Assembly (NCBI GenBank): GCA_021773815.1 | Contig: JAJFJS010000143.1 | Coordinates: 1 to 64,000 of the forward strand | DNA length: 64,000 nt | Source of the DNA: Gammaproteobacteria bacterium | GTDB taxonomy: Bacteria > Pseudomonadota > Gammaproteobacteria > Steroidobacterales > GCA-2729495 | Direction of reading: 5' to 3' | Notes under the pieces: generated by a model | Told to the model about the DNA's origin: nothing | Databases searched by the model: none | Seen by the model: only the letters and a program-made list of their open reading frames with translations | Part shown: positions 37,135 to 47,103 of the stretch, in pieces | Layout of the letters: every line of letters begins with the position of its first letter | How positions within the stretch are numbered: position 1 is the first letter of the stretch | Position numbers and translations under genes: made by a program

Positions 37135-40095
37135 TCAGTTGTCCAGATCATCGAGAAGCTGTTGCGCCTCTTGACGCTGCTCCGTACCGGCCTCTTCGAG
37201 CACTTCATTGAGGATGCTGCGCGCACCGTCCGGATCACCCATGTCGATATAGGCCCGGGCGAGATCCAGCTTGGTCCCGACCTCGGTCATCGTCGCGCCT
37301 TCGACGCCGCCGCCGGCATCCTCGATCCCTGTCGTCAGGTCGTCGTCGGCAACGAGTTCGCCGATATCGATCGGCGCATCGTCGTCGACGGTCTTGAGGC
37401 GCGGCTGTTCCGCCGTGTCACCGCCGCTGCCGGCAGCGGGCTGTTCGCGAGTGTCATCCCCGGCGGGTTCATCCACGTCGAGATTACGCATCTCGGCCGT
37501 CGAATCGACGTCGTCGGACAACGCGTCCAGATCCTCCATCGTCGGTGCGCGCCGCTGCTGCGTTTCGTCGACCGACACTTCGAGGTCGAATTCGTCCGCC
37601 GCGAAGCTCGGCCCTTCTTCTTCGTCGATATCACCGAGGTCGACATCGAGCGCGCCATCGTCCAGGCCTGACAGATCGAGGCCGAGATCATCGAGATCGA
37701 TTTCTGCGGTACCGCCCCCATCCTCTTCACTGTCCCATTGCCCGACGGGCGACTCGATGGTCGGCGTCTCCATCGTGCTTTCACTCGCCGGCGACTCGAT
37801 GGTCGGCGACTCGATCGTCGGAGTTTCCATGGTGCTGCCGCTGTCCACCTGCCGCGACTCGATGGTCGGCGTCTCCATGGTGCTCTCGCCGTCCATCTGC
37901 GGCGATTCGATCGTGGGCGTCTCCATCGTCGGCGCATCGCCGGAAAAGTCGAGATCATCCGCACTGGCGACCTGCGTCACCTCGTCTTCCTCGCCGCCGA
38001 TATCGAAATCGAGGATGCCCGTGTCGGCTGTGCGGCCATCATCGTCATCGGTCAGATCCAGATCCAGCCCGGCGGTGGCATCATCGAACTGCAGGTCAAT
38101 GCTGCTTTCGCCCCCATCATCGAACGAGATGTCGATCTGGTCGGCGCCGCCGTCTTCGCCGAATTCGAGGTCGATGCCGTCATTCGCGCCCATAGGCGCC
38201 GTCTCACCGGCAAACAGGCCCTCATCGGGACAAATCTGCTTGCCCATAATCAGGACCTTGTTCCAGTCCGGATCCGATCCTGCTTCGATCCGCTCCCGCA
38301 GCGCCTGCGCGCCTTTCAGGAATCCGTCGCGATTCTCCCAGATGAAAAACACCTCAAGGAGCTTCATGCGCAGATCCTTGCGCTCGGGATCGATCTCGAC
38401 GGCCCGGGTCAACAGGTCAGCCGCCTGATCGTAGAGTCCGTAAGCCATATGGAAATCGGCCTCGGCGATCGGGTCGGCCTGGTCCAGGTTCACGGCTGAA
38501 TCGGTGCTGATCGTCCGCTCGAGCGGCGTCTCAGCCTCGTCCATCAGGCCGCCCCAGTCCTCCGAAGACATATCGGTAAACGGCGCCGCAACCGAGCCGT
38601 CATCCGTCGCCTCGCTCCGCGGACCTTCTTCGACGACGAAGGTCTCATCCTGCGCGGGCTGCGCCCGCAGACGGGTCGTCGCCTCGTAGGCGTCCTCGTC
38701 CAGGTCATCCTCACCGGCGTCCAGCGCCTCCCAACGACCGGTCTCCGACTCGGCGCCCTTCGACCGGTTGCGTACCAGCAGCCATGCAATCAACAGCACG
38801 ATGACCAGCGAGATATAGACCAGCGGATTGCTGAACAATGCACCGATGGCCGAGCCGGTCTCACGCTCGGCGGGCGCCGGCGTCACATCAACGGGCGCCG
38901 CGACGTCGGCCGGCGGCTCGGCGGCGACCGGTTCTTCGGCCGCAAGATCCGTAACTCCGGGATCTTCGGCAATGGGTGCAGCGTCATCCGCCGCGAATTC
39001 AGGCACCAGTTCCGGGGCCGGCGCGGCGACGGGCGCATCGGCCTGCCCCTGGATTTCGGCCAGCTGCTGCTGCAATGCCGCGAGTTCCTGGTCACGCAAC
39101 TGCAGTTGGCGCTGGCTCGCGGCCAGTTCACGCTCAAGCCCTCGCACGCGCTCGGCAGCGCCGCGCGCAGAATCCGCATCGGCAGCCGTTGCCAGCCCGC
39201 CGTCGCCCGTGTCCGGGGCGGCAGCGGCAGTCTCGCGGTCGGGTGGCGGCACGAGCCGCAGCCGGCCGCCTTCCGCTTCTTCGGTGCGCCGCGCCGAGGC
39301 GCCGCGCCATTCGTTGTTCTGACGCCGCACTTCGGCCGTCGCCTCGCGGCTGCCGAGAGCGATTTCCGCGGCGCTGGGCACACGCAGGATCATGCCGGCC
39401 TTGAGTCGATTGATATTCCCGGCGAAGGCTTCCGGATTGGCCTGGTAGATCGCCAGCATCATCTGGTTGCGGCTGACCGAGACGTCGTCCGCATAACGCC
39501 CCGCAATCGCCCACAAGGTGTCGTTGCGCTCGACGGGGCCGTGCACGCCGCCGTCGCCCTGCGGCGCGGCGTCACGCATCGCGGCGCGGCGCGGCGGTTC
39601 GACGCGGCTGTTCGGCACGCGATCCTCGGACGGCGTCACGGCCGGGGCCGACGGGCCGGCCGTCGGCGCGGCGACCGCAGGCTCGACCGGCGTATCCGCA
39701 AACACCGGGGGATCAAGCAGGACCGTGTATTCGCGCAACAGACGCCCCTGCGCCCAGCTGACCTCGAGCAACAGCGTCACGAACGGTTCGACAACCGCCG
39801 CTTGCGAGGCGATCTGCACGACCGCCGCACCATTACCGGTGCCAATGATCTCGAACGTGAAATCCGCCAGGAATGCGGCCCGATCCAGGCCGAATTGCCG
39901 GAAGGTCTCGGCCGGCGCGATCTCGACCCGCAGTGCTTCGAGCTCCCCGGGGGCTTCAGAGCTGACCGGGATCGCCGCGCGGAACGGCTGGTTCAGAGCC
40001 GACTTCAGGTCGATTTCGCCAAGGCCAAGCGCGCCGGCCGACAAAGGCATCGCCGCTGCAATCGCTAAAAATATGGCCGCCAGAATTCGCGCCAT
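37135..40095 (-). CDS. fimV: FimV family polar-hub/type IV pilus assembly protein
   Basis: A protein of about 986 residues. It has a signal peptide (AAIFLAIAAAMPLSAGALG), then the periplasmic FimV N-domain (LGEIDLKSALNQPFRAAIPV to LLREYTVLLDPPV) and LysM (DTLWAIAGRYADDVSVSRNQM). A predicted coiled coil (RVRGLERELAASQRQLQLRD) leads to one membrane helix near residue 430 (LVYISLVIVLLIAWLLV) and a very acidic cytoplasmic part. The C-terminal TPR-like FimV domain is KLDLARAYIDMGDPDGARSILNEVLEE. FimV organises the pole, activates adenylate cyclase CyaB and supports pilus assembly in Pseudomonas. The acidic region includes four METPTIES repeats (about 37741-37945). Placement between asd and truA matches other gammaproteobacteria. 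Confidence 0.93.
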   Translation of the reverse strand: MARILAAIFLAIAAAMPLSAGALGLGEIDLKSALNQPFRAAIPVSSEAPGELEALRVEIAPAETFRQFGLDRAAFLADFTFEIIGTGNGAAVVQIASQAAVVEPFVTLLLEVSWAQGRLLREYTVLLDPPVFADTPVEPAVAAPTAGPSAPAVTPSEDRVPNSRVEPPRRAAMRDAAPQGDGGVHGPVERNDTLWAIAGRYADDVSVSRNQMMLAIYQANPEAFAGNINRLKAGMILRVPSAAEIALGSREATAEVRRQNNEWRGASARRTEEAEGGRLRLVPPPDRETAAAAPDTGDGGLATAADADSARGAAERVRGLERELAASQRQLQLRDQELAALQQQLAEIQGQADAPVAAPAPELVPEFAADDAAPIAEDPGVTDLAAEEPVAAEPPADVAAPVDVTPAPAERETGSAIGALFSNPLVYISLVIVLLIAWLLVRNRSKGAESETGRWEALDAGEDDLDEDAYEATTRLRAQPAQDETFVVEEGPRSEATDDGSVAAPFTDMSSEDWGGLMDEAETPLERTISTDSAVNLDQADPIAEADFHMAYGLYDQAADLLTRAVEIDPERKDLRMKLLEVFFIWENRDGFLKGAQALRERIEAGSDPDWNKVLIMGKQICPDEGLFAGETAPMGANDGIDLEFGEDGGADQIDISFDDGGESSIDLQFDDATAGLDLDLTDDDDGRTADTGILDFDIGGEEDEVTQVASADDLDFSGDAPTMETPTIESPQMDGESTMETPTIESRQVDSGSTMETPTIESPTIESPASESTMETPTIESPVGQWDSEEDGGGTAEIDLDDLGLDLSGLDDGALDVDLGDIDEEEGPSFAADEFDLEVSVDETQQRRAPTMEDLDALSDDVDSTAEMRNLDVDEPAGDDTREQPAAGSGGDTAEQPRLKTVDDDAPIDIGELVADDDLTTGIEDAGGGVEGATMTEVGTKLDLARAYIDMGDPDGARSILNEVLEEAGTEQRQEAQQLLDDLDN
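37741..37945 (-). repeat. Coding tandem repeats (METPTIES) inside fimV
   Basis: Four copies of the octapeptide METPTIES and one shorter PTIES, separated by spacers such as PQMDGEST, lie in the acidic cytoplasmic part of FimV. At DNA level the repeats differ at third positions, so they are old or maintained by selection rather than a fresh slip. Their role is unknown. Confidence 0.85.
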
Positions 40096-40207
40096 AACAC
40101 GCTCCCGTAATAACCGTAATGGATCCCCTGCCATCCGTGGCCCAGATCACGAAACACGCACAACCAATACTTCGTAAGCCACCTTAAGAGATGGGCGTAA
40201 CTATAGC

Positions 40208-41230
40208 CTATATGTAATCGCGTACCAAGATTTCAGCGATCTGCACGCTGTTGAGCGCCGCGCCTTTGCGGACGTTATCGGCCACGATCCACATGCTGAT
40301 ACCGCGATCGTGGGAAATGTCGTCCCGGATCCGCCCGACGAAGACCTCATCGCGGTGTGCCGCCTCGGTGACAGCCGTCGGATAGCCGCCGAGTCGAGCT
40401 TCATCGATGACCTTGACGCCGTCGGCCGCAGCCAGCAGCGCGCGGACCTCGACCGCGCTGATCGGGTCGCGCGTCTCGATATGTACCGCTTCGGAATGGC
40501 CGAAAAATACCGGAATACGCACCGCCGTGGGATTCACGAGAATCGAGTCGTCTGCGAGGATCTTGCGTGTTTCCCAGACCATCTTCATTTCTTCGCGCGT
40601 GTAGCCATTCTCCTGGAATACATCGATATGCGGGATCGCATTGAACGCGATCGGTTTCTCATCGCCTGCCGGTTCCTGCGGACGTCCGCCAAGCATTGCC
40701 GCGGCCTGCACGGCAAGTTTCTCGACGAGCCCGCGACCGGCGCCCGATACCGCCTGATAGGTCGCGACATTGATACGCTCGATGCCCACGGCGTCATGAA
40801 TCGGCTTCAGAACCACGACCATCTGAATCGTCGAGCAGTTCGGATTGGCGATGATATTACGCGGGCCGTAGCCGGCAATGGCGTCCGGGTTGACTTCGGG
40901 CACCACCAGCGGGATATCCGGTTCGTTGCGAAAATGCGAGGTATTGTCGACGACAATACAGCCCGCCTCGCCCGCGCGCGGCGCATGCACGGCGGAAACG
41001 CTGCCGCCGGCGGAAAACAACGCGATATCGATGCCGGAAAAATCGAAGTCGGCCAAATTCCGGATCTTGACGTGCTTGCCGCGAAACTCGACGGTTTTGC
41101 CCACCGATCGCTCACTGGCCAATGCATGGAGGGTGCCGACCGGGAACTTGCGCTGTTCGAGGATCTCAATCATCGTTTCGCCGACCAGCCCGGTCGCACC
41201 GACGACTGCAATATCGTATTTCTCTTTCAC
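40208..41230 (-). CDS. asd: Aspartate-semialdehyde dehydrogenase
   Basis: A 340-residue enzyme reducing aspartyl phosphate to aspartate semialdehyde, the branch point to lysine, diaminopimelate, threonine and methionine. The NADP-binding motif is VVGATGLVGETMIEIL at the N-terminus. The catalytic Cys is in NPNCSTIQM, and the substrate-binding ATYQAVSGAGRG and VRIPVFFGHSEAVHIE segments are present. It is of the Pseudomonas/Gram-positive-like subtype rather than the E. coli subtype. It lies 10 bp after aroC and 112 bp before fimV. Confidence 0.96.
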   Translation of the reverse strand: MKEKYDIAVVGATGLVGETMIEILEQRKFPVGTLHALASERSVGKTVEFRGKHVKIRNLADFDFSGIDIALFSAGGSVSAVHAPRAGEAGCIVVDNTSHFRNEPDIPLVVPEVNPDAIAGYGPRNIIANPNCSTIQMVVVLKPIHDAVGIERINVATYQAVSGAGRGLVEKLAVQAAAMLGGRPQEPAGDEKPIAFNAIPHIDVFQENGYTREEMKMVWETRKILADDSILVNPTAVRIPVFFGHSEAVHIETRDPISAVEVRALLAAADGVKVIDEARLGGYPTAVTEAAHRDEVFVGRIRDDISHDRGISMWIVADNVRKGAALNSVQIAEILVRDYI

Positions 41231-41239
41231 TTCTTTCTT

Positions 41240-42325
41240 CTAGACCACAGGTGTGTTGCGCGTGACCGCGGCATTCTGGCCGCGGTTACGCAGAAAATGA
41301 TCCATCAGCACGATCGCGAGCATTGCCTCGGCGATCGGCGCGGCCCGCAGGCCGACGCACGGATCGTGACGTCCCGTGGTCACGACCTCAACCGCATTGC
41401 CCTCAACGTCGATCGTCGACCCCGGCAACCGGATGCTCGATGTCGGCTTCATCGCAATACTGACCAGCACATCCTGTCCGGACGTGATACCGCCGAGCGT
41501 GCCGCCCGCCGAATTCGATTTGAAGCCGGCCGGGGTTATCTCGTCGCGGTGTTCGGACCCCTTCTCCTCGACGGCGGCGAATCCGGCCCCGATCTCGACG
41601 CCCTTGACCGCGCCGATACCCATCATCGCATGCGCAATATCGGCATCGATCTTGTCGAAGACCGGCTCACCGAGACCGACCGGAACGCCCGACGCCACGA
41701 TATTGAGCCGCGCCCCGATCGAGTCGCCCTCTTTACGCAGCGCGGTCATGTAGGCCTCGAGTTCAGCGACCCGGTTCGGATCCGGGCAGAAGAACGGATT
41801 ATCGCCGGTCGCATCCAGATCTATGGGTTCGATGACGATCGGTCCGAGCTGGCGCAGATAGCCGCGAATCTCGATGCCGAGCTGGTCGCGCAGGAATTTT
41901 TTTGCGATACCGCCGGCCGCAACGCGCATCACGGTTTCACGCGCGGAAGCGCGGCCGCCGCCACGATAGTCACGGAAACCATACTTCTGCTGGTAAGTGT
42001 AATCGGCGTGTCCCGGCCGAAACCGGTCCTTGATCTTGTCATAGTCACGCGTGCGCTGATCGACGTTCTCGACGAACAGGCCGATCGGCGTGCCGGTCGT
42101 GACGCCGTCCATGACGCCGGACAATATGCGCACCCGATCCGGCTCCCTGCGCTGGGTCGTGTGCCGGGACGTGCCCGGTTTGCGACGGTCCAGGTCGACC
42201 TGCAGGTCCGCTTCGGACACGGCCAGACCCGGCGGGCAGCCGTCGACGACGCCGCCCAGTCCCGGTCCATGGCTTTCGCCGAACGTCGTGACCGTGAATA
42301 ACCTGCCTATTGAGTTACCGGACAT
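41240..42325 (-). CDS. aroC: Chorismate synthase
   Basis: A 361-residue flavin-dependent lyase making chorismate from EPSP. All three family signatures are visible: [19 protein letters not shown] at the N-terminus, [30 protein letters not shown] near residue 105, and the C-terminal [17 protein letters not shown]. It follows prmB by 44 bp of AT-rich DNA, the prmB-aroC pair known from E. coli, and precedes asd by 10 bp. Confidence 0.97.
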   Translation of the reverse strand: MSGNSIGRLFTVTTFGESHGPGLGGVVDGCPPGLAVSEADLQVDLDRRKPGTSRHTTQRREPDRVRILSGVMDGVTTGTPIGLFVENVDQRTRDYDKIKDRFRPGHADYTYQQKYGFRDYRGGGRASARETVMRVAAGGIAKKFLRDQLGIEIRGYLRQLGPIVIEPIDLDATGDNPFFCPDPNRVAELEAYMTALRKEGDSIGARLNIVASGVPVGLGEPVFDKIDADIAHAMMGIGAVKGVEIGAGFAAVEEKGSEHRDEITPAGFKSNSAGGTLGGITSGQDVLVSIAMKPTSSIRLPGSTIDVEGNAVEVVTTGRHDPCVGLRAAPIAEAMLAIVLMDHFLRNRGQNAAVTRNTPVV

Positions 42326-42369
42326 TTGGTAAATTTAACCAATGAATTCAGTTAATTAAAAGATCTTTA

Positions 42370-43290
42370 TCAGATCAGTTTTAAGTCATCGCAGCCCATC
42401 AGCCCGGCGGCCGGAAGCAGCGCGATACCCTCGCCGCCGAACTCGAACTCGGGCCAGACAAACGGTACCGACGGGAATGCGGCTTCCAGCGCCGCAGCAC
42501 CGGCCCCGACCTCGAGCGCCAGCCAGCCGTCGGCCGTCAGATACCGGGCTGCATCTTGCAGGATACGTCGCGACGAATCCAGACCATCGGCGCCGCTGAT
42601 CAGTGCCACGACGGGTTCATGCCCGTACTCGTGCGGCAGTTCTGCAACCTCGCCGGCCGGTACATAGGGCGGATTGCTGACGATCAGATCGAAGCTTCCG
42701 GCAATGCCGGCAAACAGGTCCGACTGCACCAGTTCGATACGGTCGCCGACGCCGTGCCGCTCGACATTGATCCGGGCGACATCGAGCGCCTCGGGCATCA
42801 GGTCGGCAGCGACGACCCGGCTGTCCGGAAAGGCCAATGCCAGCGCCACCGCGATGCAACCGCTGCCGGTGCCGATCTCGAGAATACGCCGCGGCGCGGC
42901 CGGAGTCAGCCACGGCGCGAACCGTACCGCAATCAGTTCGGCAAACGGGGAACGCGGGATCAGCACCCGCTCGTCGACATAAAACGGCCGCCCGGCAAAC
43001 CAGGCCTCTTTTAATAGGTAGGGCAGCGGCACGCGCTCATCGATTCGTTGCCGCAGCACCGCCGCGATGCGCGGGGCGCAGTCCGGCGCCAGTTCGCGCT
43101 GATAGACGGCCGCGGGCGAGTGCAGGGCTTCGTCATGACTCAGGCCGGCGACCCCGAAGACGAGGCTGGCCGCCTCGTCCCGGCAATTGTCCGTGCCATG
43201 GCCGAAATAGACCCCGCCGCGTTCCAGTTCGGCGGCACACCATTCGACCATGTCGCCGACCGTGGCCGGATATTGCTGTTGTGTAACCAT
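42370..43290 (-). CDS. prmB: 50S ribosomal protein L3 glutamine methyltransferase PrmB
   Basis: A 306-residue SAM-dependent methyltransferase that N5-methylates a glutamine of ribosomal protein L3. The SAM site is ILEIGTGSGCIAVALA, and the catalytic NPPY motif appears as LIVSNPPYVPAGE. The ATG at 43290 (MVTQQQYPATVGDMVEW) gives the family length, whereas the frame is open to 43488 over the divergent psd gene. PrmC is the paralogue, but the L3 type is supported by pairing with aroC. Confidence 0.92.
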   Translation of the reverse strand: MVTQQQYPATVGDMVEWCAAELERGGVYFGHGTDNCRDEAASLVFGVAGLSHDEALHSPAAVYQRELAPDCAPRIAAVLRQRIDERVPLPYLLKEAWFAGRPFYVDERVLIPRSPFAELIAVRFAPWLTPAAPRRILEIGTGSGCIAVALALAFPDSRVVAADLMPEALDVARINVERHGVGDRIELVQSDLFAGIAGSFDLIVSNPPYVPAGEVAELPHEYGHEPVVALISGADGLDSSRRILQDAARYLTADGWLALEVGAGAAALEAAFPSVPFVWPEFEFGGEGIALLPAAGLMGCDDLKLI

Positions 43291-43378
43291 TGTGCCGCCT
43301 GCCGCAGAGACGGCATTATTGCTGGCCCGACCTGATTTGGAAACCGGCCCCGGATCTCCGGGCGCCAACCCTGCCGAA

Positions 43379-44233
43379 TTGAGCGCCATCACCGACAGAT
43401 TGTTCGTCACCCTGCAGACCGCGGTTCCCGCGCGAATGCTCGGCAAACTGGTCCATCGCCTGGCGCGCAGTCGTCGGCCGTGGCTCAAGAACGCGTTGAT
43501 CCGCTCATACGCCGCACTTTTCGATATCGACGAATCCGAGATGACGGCAGCGCACTGCGTAGATTATCCGAGTTGGAACGCGTTTTTCACGCGTGAACTC
43601 CGGCCGGATGCCCGGCCGATCGATCCGGACCCGGACGCCGTCTGCAGTCCCACGGATGGCGCTGTGCAGCGGGCCGGCGCGATCATCGACGGCCGGATGC
43701 TGCAGGCCAAGGACATGTTCTTCACGACGGCGAAGCTGCTGGGCATCGAGCCGGCCGAAGCGGCGGGCTTTGACGGCGGTTCGTTCGCGACGATTTACCT
43801 CGCCCCGCACAACTACCATCGCGTGCATGCCCCGCTCGCCGGCACGCTGCGGCAAATGAATTTCATTCCCGGCCGGCGCTATTCGGTCAATCGCGCGACG
43901 GCCGATGCCATTCCCGGCCTGTTCGCGCGCAACGAGCGCATTGCCTGCCGTTTCGACGGGCCGGGCGGCCCCTACTGGGTCGTCTTCGTCGGGGCCATGA
44001 ACGTTGCGAGCATCTCCACCGCCTGGTGCGGCGAGGTCTGCAGCGGCGGCAAACCGACGATCACGCACTATCGCCACGACCATACGCCGAGCTTCGACAA
44101 GGGCGACTATATCGGCCATTTTAATCTCGGCTCCACGGTGATCCTGGTGTTTCCGCGCGGCGCGGTCAGCTGGGCCGGCGACCTCGAAGCGGGCAGCCCG
44201 GTCCGCGTCGGGCGCCGCATCGGATCATCATGA
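43379..44233 (+). CDS. psd: Phosphatidylserine decarboxylase proenzyme
   Basis: About 284 residues. It makes phosphatidylethanolamine from phosphatidylserine at the inner membrane. The self-cleavage motif FNLGSTVILVF near the C-terminus yields the pyruvoyl prosthetic group on Ser. FFTRELRPDARPID and TIYLAPHNYHRVHAP (catalytic His) are the other signatures. The start is uncertain: the frame is open to an ATG at 43250 inside the divergent prmB gene, while TTG at 43379 or 43400 best matches the E. coli N-terminus. No strong ribosome site was found for any. The stop overlaps the epmA start by 4 bp. Confidence 0.93.
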   Translation: MSAITDRLFVTLQTAVPARMLGKLVHRLARSRRPWLKNALIRSYAALFDIDESEMTAAHCVDYPSWNAFFTRELRPDARPIDPDPDAVCSPTDGAVQRAGAIIDGRMLQAKDMFFTTAKLLGIEPAEAAGFDGGSFATIYLAPHNYHRVHAPLAGTLRQMNFIPGRRYSVNRATADAIPGLFARNERIACRFDGPGGPYWVVFVGAMNVASISTAWCGEVCSGGKPTITHYRHDHTPSFDKGDYIGHFNLGSTVILVFPRGAVSWAGDLEAGSPVRVGRRIGSS

Positions 44234-45231
44234 GCACCGACGACGCCGGCTGGCGACCGACCGCGGCGCCGGCAACGCTGGAACAACGCGCACGAATGCT
44301 GCAGCTGGCCCGGGCATATTTCGCGTCGCGTTCGGTTCTCGAGGTCGACACGCCGGCCCTGACGCGCCACGGCGTCACGGATCCGCACATTGCCGGCCTG
44401 CAGACACACGTCGCGGCGTGCGGCGATACGCCGCTTTACCTGCACACGTCACCCGAATATGCGATGAAACGGCTGCTGGCCGCCGGCGCACCCGATATTT
44501 ATCAGATCTGCAAGGTGTTTCGCGATCATGAGGTCGGTCGCCTGCATCAGCCGGAATTCACGATGATCGAATGGTATCGGCGCGGCGCAACGCTGGACGC
44601 CATCATCGACGACACCGTCGGACTGATACGCGCCATCGGCGGGGCCGCAGAACTCCCGTCACGCCGCTACCGGTATCGCGATCGCTTTATTGACGCCTGC
44701 GGTATCGATCCGTTGATCGCCGGGGCGGCAGAACTGGCCAATGCTGCCGAGGCGCTGATCGACACGGGCGACCTGCGCCGGCATATCGGCTCCGACCGGA
44801 CAGCCTGGCTCGACCTGTTGCTGAGTCACATCGTCGTACCCGGCCTGCCCGCCGACGAGTTATCCGTGATCCATCACTTTCCCGCGCCACAGGCGGCGCT
44901 CGCACGGCTCGATCCGGCGGATCCGGCGACGGCCGAACGTTTCGAGGCGTTCTGGACCGGCGTGGAACTGGCGAATGGCTACCGCGAATTAACCGACGCC
45001 GACGAACAGAGACAGCGGTTTGCGGCCGATGGTCAGCGTCGCGGCGCGCTGGGCCTGCCCGCCATCGCGCCGGATCACGCGCTACTGGCGGCGCTGGATA
45101 ACGGCCTGCCGGAATGCAGTGGCGTCGCGCTCGGCTTTGACCGGCTCGTCATGATCGCCTGCGGACTGCATCACATCGACCAGGCCGTCAGCTTTGCCTT
45201 TGCTCCGGAGACGTCCGGCCGCGTTATTTGA
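44230..45231 (+). CDS. epmA: Elongation factor P--(R)-beta-lysine ligase EpmA
   Basis: A 333-residue class II lysyl-tRNA-synthetase paralogue lacking the anticodon domain. It activates (R)-beta-lysine and attaches it to Lys34 of EF-P. Class II motif 2 is [21 protein letters not shown], and motif 3 is the [15 protein letters not shown] end. It overlaps psd by 4 bp at its start and overlaps the convergent efp gene by 8 bp at its end. The presence of epmB 630 bp away completes the pathway. Its length matches E. coli EpmA (325). Confidence 0.96.
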   Translation: MSTDDAGWRPTAAPATLEQRARMLQLARAYFASRSVLEVDTPALTRHGVTDPHIAGLQTHVAACGDTPLYLHTSPEYAMKRLLAAGAPDIYQICKVFRDHEVGRLHQPEFTMIEWYRRGATLDAIIDDTVGLIRAIGGAAELPSRRYRYRDRFIDACGIDPLIAGAAELANAAEALIDTGDLRRHIGSDRTAWLDLLLSHIVVPGLPADELSVIHHFPAPQAALARLDPADPATAERFEAFWTGVELANGYRELTDADEQRQRFAADGQRRGALGLPAIAPDHALLAALDNGLPECSGVALGFDRLVMIACGLHHIDQAVSFAFAPETSGRVI

Positions 45232-45790
45232 CCCGCGAGACGTATTCCCCGGAACGCGTATCGCAGCGAATCTTCTCACCTTCCTCGATAAACAGCGGCA
45301 CCCGGACGACCGCACCGGTCTCGAGCTTGGCCGGCTTGACGCCGCCCTGAGCCGTGTCGCCGCGAACGCCCGGATCCGTTTCGACGATCACGAGTTCAAC
45401 GAAGTTCGGCGCGTCGACGAGCAGCGGGGCATTGTTCCACAACGTCAGCTTGCAGACGTCTTCCTCCTTGAGCCAGGGCCTGGCATCTGCAACCGCCGCT
45501 TCCCCGGCGGCATATTGCTCGTAGGAGGCCGGATCCATGAAATGCCACATATCCCCGTCGGCATACAGGAATTGCATGTCCAGCTCGACGACATCGGCCG
45601 CCTCGACTGACTCGTTGGACTTGAAGGTCCGCTCGACCACCCGGCCGGTCTTGAGATTGCGGATTCTGACCCGATTGAAGGCCTGACCCTTGCCGGGTTT
45701 TACGAATTCGTTTTCGATAATCGCACAGGGATCATTGTCGAGAATGATCTTCAACCCGGAGCGAAACTCACTGGTACTATACGTCGCCAT
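45224..45790 (-). CDS. efp: Translation elongation factor P
   Basis: A 188-residue protein that rescues ribosomes stalled on polyproline. It has the three beta-barrel domains of EF-P. The modified loop has Lys34 in [11 protein letters not shown], the beta-lysylation type (not the Arg32 rhamnosylated type). The start at 45790 ([15 protein letters not shown]) is the family start, although the frame is open to 46024. It is divergent from epmB with a 69-bp spacer and convergent with epmA, so all three parts of the modification pathway are neighbours. Confidence 0.97.
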   Translation of the reverse strand: MATYSTSEFRSGLKIILDNDPCAIIENEFVKPGKGQAFNRVRIRNLKTGRVVERTFKSNESVEAADVVELDMQFLYADGDMWHFMDPASYEQYAAGEAAVADARPWLKEEDVCKLTLWNNAPLLVDAPNFVELVIVETDPGVRGDTAQGGVKPAKLETGAVVRVPLFIEEGEKIRCDTRSGEYVSRVK

Positions 45791-45859
45791 AAATCTCTGA
45801 CCGCAGCACTGCCATAATCGGCGTATTGTAGCCTCACACGCAGTTGTTATGGGATACCG

Positions 45860-46894
45860 ATGACCAGACTTACTCCGGATCGTCTCGATCCCGAGGCCGC
45901 AACGCCCGCGGCAAACCCGCCCACGCATCGGCTCTTTATTCGCCACCGGGACCTGCTCGACCGGCTGGGCCTGGACGCCGACGCCGGCGTCATCACACCG
46001 GATTTCCCGTTGCGCGCACCGCATGCGTTCGTCGATCGTATCCGGCCCGCAGCACCCGACGATCCGTTGCTGCGACAGATCCTGCCGACGCCTGCGGAAT
46101 TCATGGCTGTCGCCGGCTATACCACCGATCCGGTCGGCGATCTGGCCAGCACCATAGCGCCCGGCGTGCTCAAGAAGTATGCCGGGCGCGCACTATTGAT
46201 AGTGACCGGCGCCTGCGCCATTCACTGCCGCTATTGTTTTCGCCGGGCCTACCCGTATGCGAGCGGATCGATTCGGCAACGGGACTTTTCTGCGGCGCTG
46301 GCCGCACTCACCGCGGACTCGACCATCGAGGAAATTATCCTGAGCGGCGGCGATCCGTTGATGCTGTCGAACGACAGGCTGGCCCCGCTCATCACGGCGC
46401 TGTCAGGCATTGACCACATCCGGCGCATTCGCATTCATACGCGCATTCCGGTCGTCATGCCCGATCGCATCGACACGGGACTTCTCGAATTGATCGAAGC
46501 CTGCCCGCTGCCGGTTACCGTGGTCATTCACTGCAACCATGAAAACGAAATCGACGCTGTCGTTGCAGCTAAAATCCGGGCGCTGCGCTCGCGGACCGCG
46601 TTTGTCCTGAATCAGTCCGTATTATTGCGCGGCATCAATGACTCGGTCGAATCCCTGACGGCGCTGAGCCTGCGCCTGTTCGACATCGGCGTCCTGCCCT
46701 ACTACCTCCACCAACTCGACCCGGTGGCGGGCGCCGCGCACTTTCAGGTCGATGATCGCCTGGCCACGGAACTGATCACGGCCGTTGCCGCGCGGCTTCC
46801 GGGATATCTCGTGCCACGACTGGTCCGGGAGATACCCGGTGCCGACGCCAAGACGCCGTTGCATCACGTACGCGACGAAACGCTCCGAGGCTAG
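45860..46894 (+). CDS. epmB: EF-P (R)-beta-lysine synthase EpmB (lysine 2,3-aminomutase family)
   Basis: A 344-residue radical-SAM and PLP enzyme turning (S)-lysine into (R)-beta-lysine for EF-P. The radical-SAM cluster is [15 protein letters not shown] near residue 120, and [15 protein letters not shown] is the glycine-rich SAM motif. The C-terminal [17 protein letters not shown] and [18 protein letters not shown] segments fit the family. It is divergent from efp. No hydroxylase (EpmC) was seen, which is dispensable. Confidence 0.95.
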   Translation: MTRLTPDRLDPEAATPAANPPTHRLFIRHRDLLDRLGLDADAGVITPDFPLRAPHAFVDRIRPAAPDDPLLRQILPTPAEFMAVAGYTTDPVGDLASTIAPGVLKKYAGRALLIVTGACAIHCRYCFRRAYPYASGSIRQRDFSAALAALTADSTIEEIILSGGDPLMLSNDRLAPLITALSGIDHIRRIRIHTRIPVVMPDRIDTGLLELIEACPLPVTVVIHCNHENEIDAVVAAKIRALRSRTAFVLNQSVLLRGINDSVESLTALSLRLFDIGVLPYYLHQLDPVAGAAHFQVDDRLATELITAVAARLPGYLVPRLVREIPGADAKTPLHHVRDETLRG

Positions 46895-47004
46895 CGACGC
46901 GCACGCGGGTTGCGGCCGTAATTCGCGATACTTTCGAACGACGTCAAGGTTCGGCAAAGTGCTGCCGATTCGTGTCCGCACAACCCTTTACCCGCCGCCG
47001 TCAA

Positions 47005-47071
47005 ACATAATCTACTCATCACTTCTACATAATAATTGTCGCCCCACATAATCAGAAACGGGTCACATAAT
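47005..47071. promoter_or_regulatory. Four ACATAAT direct repeats upstream of the fimX-like gene
   Basis: ACATAAT occurs at 47005, 47027, 47046 and 47065 (start-to-start 22, 19 and 19 bp), three of the copies followed by C. This is roughly two helical turns, so bound proteins would sit on one DNA face. The array lies 83-149 bp before the TTG start. It is an iteron-like operator candidate; the binding protein is unknown. Confidence 0.65.
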
Positions 47072-47103
47072 CCCCTCGCGCCGCCGCTAGAATTCCCTAG
47101 CGC

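Noticed and set aside
40310-42301. A 663-codon open frame on the plus strand
   Set aside because: It is antisense to asd and aroC, both unmistakable. The translation is Arg/Asp/His-rich with no family features, which is typical of opposite-strand GC frames.
43250-43378. Upstream extension of psd to the ATG at 43250
   Set aside because: It would add about 43 residues with no counterpart in the family and overlap the divergent prmB start.
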